From Terebella lapidaria (Eukaryota > Annelida > Polychaeta > Terebellida > Terebellidae), in contig OX424570.1 of assembly GCA_949152475.1 (NCBI GenBank), positions 21,882,694-21,946,693 on the forward strand: 64,000 nucleotides of DNA. The letters run 5' to 3'. Under the pieces are notes generated by a model. It saw nothing but the letters and a program-made list of their open reading frames with translations. It did not search any database and had not been told where the DNA came from. Each line of letters starts with the position of its first letter. Position 1 is the stretch's first letter. This document shows, piece after piece, positions 32,682-44,600 of the stretch. Position numbers and translations under genes: made by a program.

Positions 32682-35600
32682 ATGACGTCAAAGGCAAACC
32701 ACACGACCAACAACAGCACTCTGGCCACTGACAGCTACACGACCCCTGTACGAGTCAACAGACAGCAGACAGCTGATCAGGACCAGGACAGATCGTTGAA
32801 GAAGTTACTTCTGATCTACACGCTACCAGTGGCGGTCCTAATACTTCTGCTCATGGGGCTGGTGGGCGTGAACTTTTGGTACACGTACAAGCTGAGCAGC
32901 ACCGTAGAGAACACAGCCCGTGAGATCGAAACTTTGAACACAATGATTCAGGCAATTAATCAAACACTGGTGACTCATGATGCTAATGTGAGAGATCAGT
33001 TGGAGGCGATAGCACACCAATTACAATGCGGTGAGAATTCTTAGGACACCATATATTTTTTTTTATCGTTGGTGCTATTCAATACATTGTTGGTGGTGGT
33101 CAATATACACAGTAGCTACACCCTGACGACTTGAATTTTTCCCCGAACGATAAATACATAACAACCAAAAGAATTTCATTGCCCACAATAAAAATAATTA
33201 CGGTGATAACATTATTTGATTCCAATCATCACGTAAGGATGGCTATTTGACTCAAATCATATATATTTACTTATTAAAACAATAAGAACATAATCAAATG
33301 TTCATGTTGAAATCATCCATGATTTCGGGGATCGAGAAAGCTTTAATATTCCAATCCTGTTACAATTACATGACCTTGCTATAGTAAATAAATGACCACT
33401 TTCATGTTTGGCCAACCTAACACTGTAAATTTCTAAAGTAACCTTTCTGACACTCTGACTATTATTTTGTATGAACCATGTTGTTTGTAAGTAGGGTGTC
33501 CCTGTGGAATTCCGTTTCTCTTCTATCTCACAGACGTTGATGAGTGCGCAGAGAATCAGGCAAACTGCGACGAAGGCTTTACTGGTCTCAACACCTGTGG
33601 CTGCTTCTGCTGCCGCAGACCAGCAACTGATCCAGCCCCACCAGGTAAACTCAATGACCTCACAGAGTAGAAACTCCACCTCATAAGCATGATGACCTCA
33701 TACAGTAATAGCCCCACCTTATAAGCATGGTGACTTCATACAGTAGTAGCCATACCACTCCAGTATGGCGATCTCATACAGTAGCAGCTATGCCAAGTAA
33801 GCATGGTGATCTCATACAAAAGCAGCCGTACCACTCAAGCATGGTGATCTCATACAGTACCAGCCATACCAAATAAGTACGGTGACCTCATACAGTAGCA
33901 GCCGTACCATGTAAGCATGGTGATCTCATACAGTAGCAGCCATACCAAATAAGCATGGTGACTTCATACAGTAGCAGCCGTACCACTCCAGCATGATGAT
34001 CTCATACAGTAGCAGCTATGCCAAGTAAGCATGGTGACCTCATACAAAAGCAGCCGTACCACTCAAGCATGGTGATCTCATACAGTAGCAGCCATACCAA
34101 ATAAGTATGGTGATCTCATCTAGTAGCAGCCGTAACAAGTAAGAATTGTAACAACATACAGAGGCAGCCGTACCACGTTACCATGGTGATATAATACAGT
34201 AGCAGCTGTACCAAGTAAGCATGGTGATCTCATACCGTAACAGCCATACCACGTAAGCATGGTGACCTCATACAGTAGCAGCAATACCACTCAAGCATGG
34301 TGATCTCATACAGTAGCAACCGTACCACTTAAGCATGGTGATCTCATAGAGTAACAGTCATACCACATAAGCATGGTGACCTCATACAGTAGCAGCAATA
34401 CCACTCAAGCATGTTGATCTGATACAGTAGCAACCGTACCACTTAAGCATGGTGATCTCATACAGTAACAGTCATACCACATAAGCATGGTGACCTCATA
34501 CAGTAGCAGCAATACCACTCAAGCATGTTGATCTCATACAGTAGCAACCGTACCACTTAAGCATAATGATCTCATACAGTAACAGTCATACCACATAAGC
34601 ATGGTGACCTCATACAGTAACAGCCGTACCACGTAAGCATGGTGATCTCATACAGTAGCAGCCATACCGAGTAAGCATGGTGATCTCATACAGTAGCAGC
34701 CATACCAAATAAGTATGGTGACCTCATACAGTAACAGCCGTACCACGTAAGCATGGTGATCTCATACAGTAGCAGCCATACCGAGTAAGCATGGTGATCT
34801 CATACAGTAGCAGCCATACCAAATAAGTATGGTGACCTCATACAGTAACAGCCGTACCACGTAAGCATGGTGATCTCATACAGTAGCAGCCATACCAAAT
34901 AAGTATGGTGACCTCATACAGTAACAGCCGTACCACGTAAGCATGGTGATCTCATACAGTAGCAGCCATACCGAGTAAGCATGGTGATCTCATACAGTAG
35001 CAGCCATACCAAATAAGTATGGTGACCTCATACAGTAACAGCCGTACCACGTAAGCATGGTGATCTCATACAGTAGCAGCCATACCGAGTAAGCATGGTG
35101 ATCTCATACAGTAGCAGCCATACCAAATAAGTATGGTGACCTCATACAGTAACAGCCGTACCACATAAGCATGGTGATCTCATACAGTAACAGCCGTACC
35201 ACTTAAGCATGGTGATATTATACAGTAGCAGCCGTACCACATAAGCATGGTGATCTCATACAGTAGCAGCCGTACCATGTAAGCATGGTGATCTCATACA
35301 GTAGCAGCCATACCGAGTAAGCATGTTGATCTCATACAGTAGCAGCCGTAACACTCAAGCATGGTGATCTCATACAGTAACAGCCGTACCACTTAAGCAT
35401 GGTGATATCATACAGTAGCAGCCGTACCACTTAGGCATGGTGATATTATACAGTAGCAGCCGTACCACATAAGCATGGTTACCTCATACAGTAGCATCCA
35501 TACCACATATGCATTGTGATCTCATACAGTATCAGCCGTACCACATATGCATGACGACCTCATACAGTAGCAGCCATACCATGCAAGGTGACCTCATACA

Positions 35601-38600
35601 GTAGCAGCCTTACCACGTAAGCGTGGTGATCTCATACAGTAGCAGCCGTACCATGGAAGCATGGTGACCTCACATATTAGCAGCCATACAACGTAAGCAT
35701 GGTGATCTCACACGGCATCAGCCATACCAAGTTTGCATGGTGATTCATATAGTAGCAGCCGTACCACATGAGCATGGTTACCTCACACAGTAGTAGCCGT
35801 ACCACATAAGCATGGTGATCTCATACATTAGTAGCCGTACCACAAAAGCATGGTGATCTTATACAGTAGTAGCCATACCACATAAGCATGGTGACCTCAT
35901 ACAGTAGCATCCATACCACATATGCATTGTGATCTCATACAGTATCAGCCATACCACGTAAGCATGGTGATCTCATACAGTAGCAGCCGTACCATGTAAG
36001 CATGGTGACCTCACATATTAGCAGCCATACAACGTAAGCATGGTGATCTCACATGATATCAGCCATACCAAGTTTGCATGGTGGTTCATATAGTAGCAGC
36101 CGTACCACATAAGCATGGTTACCTCATACAGTAGTAGCCGTACCACATAAGCATGGTGATTTCATATAGTAGCAGCCGTACCACGTAAGCATGGTGATTT
36201 CATAGAGTAGCAGCAGTACCACGTAAGCATGGTGATTTCATGGAGTAGCAGTCATACCACATAAGCATGGGAACCTCATACAGTAGCGGCCGTACCATGT
36301 GAGCATTGTTACCTCATACAGTAGCAGCCGTACCAAGTAAGCATGGTGATCTCATAGAGTATCGGCCAGACCACTTATGCATTGTGAGCCTTACCACGTA
36401 GGCATGGTGATATCATACAGTATCAGCCGTACCACGTAGGCATGGTGACCTCATACAGTTGCAGCCGTAAGAGTAAAACATGGGGCGCCTAACCATGTAA
36501 GCATGGTGACCTCATACAGTAGCAACCGTACCCCGTACAATGTAAGCATGGTGACCTCATACAGTATCAGCCATACCATGTAAGCATGGTGCCAGCCCTG
36601 TCAGGTAAAAAAGCCTGTATCACGGTAGCTTGGCTTTAGGTTGTATCTGAATATTCACAGAGTGTGTGAGCATGTTGACTTTGGTCTACCCACCAAATCA
36701 TGAACATGTCTATAGCAGCTTGTGTTTTCTCGCTTGCAGTGTGTTCTGGTCAGTCGGACATTGTGTTCGTTGTGGACTCCTCTGGAAGCATCAATAGGGA
36801 TGACTCAGACAACTGGGGGAGACTTCTGGAATTTATATTAGATGTGGTCAGCAATGCTCGGCTGACTGTTGGTCAAAACCATGTTCGTATCGGTGTCGTG
36901 GTCTACAGCGACTATGCCACGATCGAATTGTTGCTTCGCGACAGTGTCGATGTCGAGCAGGTGTCAAATGTCATACGCAACCTACCATACATTAATGGCA
37001 GAACCAACATAGCTGCCGGGCTAGAGCTGGCGAGGACGCAAGTATTTCTGGCAAGCGAAGGGGATCGGGCTAATGCCAACAACGCCATCATTCTGATATC
37101 AGATGGCATGCCAAACGAGCGTGAGGAGGAGACAATTCCTCAGGCACAGATGGCAAAGAATGAAGGCATCAGAATCGTCTCCGTCGGTATCACCGATGAA
37201 GTCGACGAGGCTCAGATGAAGCAGATATCCTCTGATGGCAAACTCATCTTCGCTACCAGCTTTCAGGACCTTGATTCTATCATCAGTGACCTTATCGACC
37301 AGACCTGTGGGGATCCATCAGGTAGTGATTGCGGTATATTATCAGACATACTTGGACCCTTTATGATTTGATATATACATTATAAAACATATCTATAAAT
37401 AAATATGGGCTTCTGCGGATATAAATTATATACACATATATATATAAAAAGACAAAACTAGGTGAGTGTGTTTTCCAGCACGCGGAAAAGATCGAGTTTG
37501 AACTGGCGGAAGAATACAAGAGAGCACGAGACCGAATGTCGAGTGCTTTCTGATGTTCTCCCGCCAGTTCAAATGAGATCTTTCCCGTGTGCTGAAAAAC
37601 ACACGAAACAGGTTTTGTTTTTATCACATGCTATGGATTTATGATCCTGAAATATTTGAAAACCCAACACATGTAAAGTAAAGTGAAATTGTACCAAAGA
37701 TTGCAAGAACTTCATAAATCTTTGATTGCACTCAAGGACCTCTTCTACTCATGAGTAGAAGACCCGTGAACATGTGCGTTGCTAGGAAACAATATAAATG
37801 TAAGTATCAATCTATTACCACCAGGGGCGAGTTCGATTGGACGACGAATTTGTCGGTTTGTCAAAATGGTCAATTTGGATCCAGCCGAACTCGTATGGTT
37901 TGACCTGGATTTGTCTTCGTGACGTCAGAGCGACCAACGAAAAGTGCCGCCGCCTTCAACCTGCGGTGGGATTAGTCAGTGCACAAACCATCATGGCGTC
38001 GCTCAAAAACTCGGTGTCGAGCGGTAAATCTGAGTAAGCATAAACTGTACTATTGATGTCCGTATCGGGCTTGTGTTCTTTCGCATGAGTACAATACCCA
38101 AATTTACGTTTTGTACATTGTGAGTTTAATCGAGTGCCCCGCCGACATAACCATATGAAGAAGTTTATAACAGTTTGTCACTCATTATCGCTCACCCCCC
38201 CCCCCCCCCCAATTCCCGCCCCGGGTCATGTACTCACTCTCCGTGTCACGGGCGTGTGTAGCCTACTACTTATACAGTAGTGGTTATGTTTTGCTGAATG
38301 TTCTATATATTCATTGAGGATTAAAGACGCGAGATGATTAAGCCAAGCGGGACACTGAATATCGGGGATGGGATGTCAAGGGGCAAAAAAAAATACGACT
38401 AGGCCTGTAGATCAATGCGAACAAATTTTGTATCGTTCAATAGGTTTTGTCCAGTAGAGATTTCATGGCCGTAACCGAATAACTTAGTGTTGGTTTTACT
38501 AGTTAGGTCTATTATTGACCTCAATAAAAATAGTCAAGATATGAAACATTTATTATTGGGCTCAACAAGGTAAATGTTCTGTCCAGTACAGAGTTCATGG

Positions 38601-41600
38601 CTGTAACGGAATAAGGTAACGTTAATTATACCAGTTTTAATCAGTCTATTACTGACCACAGTAAATATAGCCAAGGCCGGAAACATTTTTGATTGGTCTC
38701 AAGCAAGGTTAAGGTTCTGGTCAGTAAAAATTTGATGGTTGTAGTAATACAGGTCATATTATGAAATAAGTTAACAACAATTTCTGGCAGTTGAGCCTAT
38801 TAATAGTTCGGGGGTAACAGGGAAGATAGGGCTGCGGGGGGGGGGGGGGATACACCCCAGCGGTCGTTGGCGCCGAGAGCCTCTAGTTTATAAGCACTCT
38901 GATTGTTGAGATGGACTATTGAAACATTTGTTTACAGCTGTTCTATGTTATTCAATCAATATGGATCCATTCTGATGATATAAGCATACCTGTCAGGTCA
39001 GGGTGAATACAACAAGTAACATATTCATTACTTTGATTCAATTTCAGCCTCTCAGCAGAATGTATGAGGATTCAACTGAAGTACAGTGATGGCCTTCTGT
39101 TAAATTGCGAAGTTTCTGAAAATGTCATGCTGCAACTTCAGAACTCAGGTACAGCAATCTATAAATCATTTCATCGAATAATGTTAATAAATTGGAATGA
39201 TAGACAAGATCTTTGCTTCGTTTAATTTAACAGGGTATGGTAACTGAAATAAAGTTTCTTTGGAATAAGATTGAATTTGAATGTATCACACATGCCGGAT
39301 TTTTGGTAGTGCCCTAATTAATTCAATTAGTGATTACATCGCCTTTCAGAGCAACGAGATAAGGTGATGGAACATATTCGTCGAAAAGTTGAAAGGCAGG
39401 TTGGTATCAGTGTTAAGCTGATTTTGTGTAATGATATGTTCATGGGATATGGTACTATTGGGAGGATTAAATGGAACATAAAAGATAATGCCACTTACCA
39501 GTGTTTTTTTTTCAACAATCCTATAGCTACATAGCTATAGGATCGTCGGTAATATGTCAACAATAACAGCACCACATACATTCATGTCTCATAGATAAAA
39601 AGTAGTATGCAATGCATAGAAACATTACCATGTTTTGTCCCTTAATGCTATGAAAAGTAAATTGATCATGTTCTGACTAATGGAATTCACCACACAATTA
39701 AAATGTGTGTCCTGTCTTGCAATTCCACAGGCAAAACCAGTGAACCCACTCCCATGGCGGTGTCACCCGAACCCACCCCCAGTACAAGTAGCAACTCTGC
39801 AGCTGCTCCAGACACAGATGACAGCCTTCAGAATAGTGGTACGAGAATATCCATGAGATTTATGTTAGATTTTCTGGAAGGAGCTACTGTACTGAGTTGA
39901 TTAGATTTCTCTTACTTCATCCGCATTATGTCTATTAGGGTTTCAAACATTTTGAGATTTTGCTTTTCATTTTTTCTAAAAAAACGGTGTTTCTAAATAT
40001 CGAGTGTTTTTGATCCACTGGTTTAAATTGCATAGTGTGCCTTTGTTTTATCAGGATACATTTGGATTGAACCAACATATAAGACTGGTTTGAAAGCCTG
40101 GATAAATCGAATGTTGCCAGGCGCCACTTATGAATTTATAAACAGCAGCCACGATGAGGACCTTCTGAAACTAGTCATTTATGGAAACCACCACAGCCAT
40201 GTTGTAGCTACTTATGCTTGGCTATGTGACATACCAGGGGAAGGGATGTGGGACTTAGTTAAAGCATGTGATTGTTTCAAAGAGTATCTCCGGTGGTGGA
40301 AGAGTGAGAATTTTGTGCTGCAAAAATCCATGCCTTTCAGTAACGTTTAGTTTTGCTTGTTTCCAGGGGTCTCTGAAAGTGATCAGTCATGTACAGACAG
40401 AACAGGACACATTTGGTCGGAGGATGAAACTAAACTCCTGATAGAATTACGCTTGGAGAAAGAGGAAGCATTCAACCAAGGGAAATATTCTCACGACAAA
40501 CTATGGGGACAAATATGTGATTGTATGGCTGCCAAGGGTCATAGTGTCAGAGTGAAACAGGTCAGGGATAAGTGGTATGCCTTAAAGAAAAAATGGCGTG
40601 AAGTTGTCGATCAAAACCACCAGACAGGCAACTCAAGAAAAATCTTCAAGTTCAAGGATATCTTCGACGAAGCGTATGGAACCAAAGCCTCAACCCGTCC
40701 AGTATTCTCTATAGACAGTGGTAAAATTAACAGTTCTGAATGTGAGGATGATGATGTAAGCAATGATGGTGACAACACAAGTACTGATGTACAAGGGAAA
40801 ACAAATAAGGCTCCAGCTAGAGCTGTTCAGAAACGTAAATCCAACACTGACAAAATGGTTGAAATTGTGGAGAGGATAGATTCTCGTTCAGAAAAATTCC
40901 AAAATGATATGCAACACATGCATGATGACAAAATGGCCCGTTTAGATCGGCTCTTGGACATTTTGTCAAAGAAATAAGTCCTGTACATATACAAGTATTT
41001 GTTCCATCTCCTGAGTGGTAAACTGACCATTTACAAGTTGTCCTGTTCTGTACTGAAATGACTGATCACTTGTATCTATAGGTATTGATTACCATTGTGC
41101 TTTGTTATTGTTATTCAATCTCATGACATATCTGTACCCATATCACAATTATTTGTTTCTGCAAAAGGTTGCCATTATGTTGTATCATACATTCTGAACA
41201 AGAGAAGTCACACGATATATTCCTAAATCTTTGTGTTTGTAATTTTGTACATTGTGAAGCTACGTAACCGGTAATTTTAATATTGATTGCCATTTTTTAT
41301 ACACATGACATATCAGTATTCAGTACTAACATTTGTTTGCCACCATATGGTGATATTATGTTGTATCGTATGGCAAGTAGAGATGTCATGCACATGAGAT
41401 CTTTGAGAAATGTGTGGGTTTCATTTTGGTGGAACTACTGGTAATCTCGATCTTGTTACTCGTCATCTTGTAATTTTGTAAAAGTGATGTACCAATACAT
41501 GTTTGTTTGAACTTTCATTGATGCAATGACAGGTATACTTGATCTTGTGATTGTGCTAATTGTCATAAGTGAAGAGGCTCATCTTCATTTATGTGATTTT

Positions 41601-44600
41601 TGGTTACCTTTTCAAATATTCTAGTCAGGAACTTTGGTTTCAGTGTCTAGTCTGTAAGTTTTTCTCTTTTTTCCACAAATAAAACTGTTCCAGTTAGCAT
41701 GTGTTTTTATTTCCCTTCATGTCGAAAAATAACTTTGGAACACTGATATATACCTGCAAATGCAGTTACCACTTGTACACATATGAAGTTCAATGAAAGC
41801 ACATAATACCTCACACATACATCACATTGTTATGTTTAGTGAAACAATCGCAGTAGTTCGTCTCGCTTATCAACTCCACTAATTCCTGTACACAGGTGGG
41901 TGGTTGTTAGGATGTAAGAATCAATCTATTACCACCAATACAGCCAAATTTTGATGATACCAATAACAAACGTAAAACACAATATTTTGCAATAGAAACA
42001 AAGCCCGACCAAATACTTTATCAGAAGACACACTGGCGTCATCAGGGGCAGACAGTGTGGTAAGTGTAGTTGTTTCTACTGTACACCTGATGGGATTAGC
42101 ATACAACTGCCCAACAACCTATGAAAATAATTTAGAAATCCGAAACAAACCCATGGAATAGATATATGAAAAGTACATAAGTACCTTATCACAAGCCAAA
42201 AGGCTACTGAGTTGATGGTATCCTCGGGGACAGACTTAACGTCCACCAGCAGTGACACCGGCTCAGTGGTATGAATGTAAGAATCAATCTATTACCACCA
42301 ATACAGCCAAATTTTGATGATACCAATAACAAACGTAAAACACAATATTTTGCAATAGAAACAAAGCCCGACCAAATACTTTATCAGAAGACACACTGGC
42401 GTCATCAGGGGCAGACAGTGTGGTAAGTGTAGTTGTTTCTACTGTACACCTGATGGGATTAGCATACAACTGCCCAACAACCTATGAAAATAATTTAGAA
42501 ATCCGAAACAAACCCATGGAATAGATATATGAAAAGTACATAAGTACCTTATCACAAGCCAAAAGGCTACTGAGTTGATGGTATCCTCGGGGACAGACTT
42601 AACGTCCACCAGCAGTGACACCGGCTCAGTGGTATGAATGTAAGAATCAATCTATTACCACCAATACAGCCAAATTTTGATGATACCAATAACAAACGTA
42701 AAACACAATATTTTGCAATAGAAACAAAGCCCGACCAAATACTTTATCAGAAGACACACTGGCGTCATCAGGGGCAGACAGTGTGGTAAGTGTAGTTGTT
42801 TCTACTGTACACCTGATGGGATTAGCATACAACTGCCCAACAACCTATGAAAATAATTTAGAAATCCGAAACAAACCCATGGAATAGATATATGAAAAGT
42901 ACATAAGTACCTTATCACAAGCCAAAAGGCTACTGAGTTGATGGTATCCTCGGGGACAGACTTAACGTCCACCAGCAGTGACACCGGCTCAGTGGTATGA
43001 ATGTAAGAATCAATCTATTACCACCAATACAGCCAAATTTTGATGATACCAATAACAAACGTAAAACACAATATTTTGCAATAGAAACAAAGCCCGACCA
43101 AATACTTTATCAGAAGACACACTGGCGTCATCAGGGGCAGACAGTGTGGTAAGTGTAGTTGTTTCTACTGTACACCTGATGGGATTAGCATACAACTGCC
43201 CAACAACCTATGAAAATAATTTAGAAATCCGAAACAAACCCATGGAATAGATATATGAAAAGTACATAAGTACCTTATCACAAGCCAAAAGGCTACTGAG
43301 TTGATGGTATCCTCGGGGACAGACTTAACGTCCACCAGCAGTGACACCGGCTCAGTGGATTTTCAACCTGGTCCATGTCGATGAAGTCCTGGAGCTCCTC
43401 GTCAGAAAGTATACATAAGTTGTGTAATATGCATCCTGAGTATATGGTCTTGCAGACTCCTTCAGCATTGTACACGTAGATTTCCCTCAAACGACGAAAG
43501 CGTCCTTTGACATGCGCGAAGCACCGCTCGACAGCTTGCCTCATTGATGACAGAACACTGTTAAATGCTTTTTGTTCCACTGTCAAGTGACCATTGTCCC
43601 GAAAAACTGTTATGAGCCACCATGTTAACGGATAAGCAGAGTCTCCAATGATAAATTTTCCTGCAGAGAATCCTTCACCAACTTGTGCTTTCTGATATAG
43701 ATCACTGTTTCTGAGGACTCTAGCATCATGTGTGCACCCTGGCCAGCCTGTGTAGGCGTGAGTTATCAGCATTTTGTCGTCCACCACAGCCTGTAGAGTG
43801 AATACAACAATTGATTAGCTCACTGCTAAAAGTGACTTGAAAAACAGTGGGGTTTTTTTGTAACAGTATTTTTTTATCAAGAAGCGAAAATTATGCTTCT
43901 GAATTATACTAATATACCTGGAGCTGCATGGACGGATAACTTTTCCTGTTGATATAATCCTGATCGCGTCCAATGCAACCTGACAATCGAACGTGCGTGC
44001 CGTCTATGATGCCAACTACCCCTGGAGTTGCGTGCTTCGCTTGGAATCTGTCAGAGATTTGTTGTTGCTGTGCAGCATCAGGCCAATGGATATACTACAA
44101 TAAATGTGTTTACAACATTACATTAGCAGGCGTGAAACTGTAAAATAATTATAATGCGATTAGTTGGTTACTGTTGGTTTTAACATTAACTTTCCTTGCC
44201 AGTAGACTTACGTGTGCAAGTTTTGTGCAGAAGACATTCAAAACTTGGTTGATAATTCCATGAGTGGTAGATTTTGATATGCCAAAAGTATGGGCCACTT
44301 GCCGCACGCTTTCTTGATTTGCCATATACCACACGAAGCAAAGTAATTTCTTCATGGGAGTAATTTCTTCTTTGCCACCAACATGATCGGAAACAAGATA
44401 AGCTGCCGTAAGGTTCAATACATATTCGAATGTAGATGCAGACATTCTAAAATGAAAGCGAAAGTCATTCATACTGTATTGTGGTACCACTTCTTCAACG
44501 TATCCTGTGATTTTTGGAACACTGTCTCGACGTGTCAGCTGGGTCACTGATAAGATACACGTTCTTACATAGTTTTGATATATCAATATATTGGTGATAT

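Noticed and set aside
33680..36600. Possible CRISPR array
   Set aside because: Units are contiguous 38-bp repeats without unique spacers, in an intron of a eukaryotic gene.
41921..43347. Eight repeated 60-61-residue minus-strand frames
   Set aside because: They are four copies each of two frames within the 363-bp repeat. They may be exon pieces of the transposase 3' end but are not independent genes.
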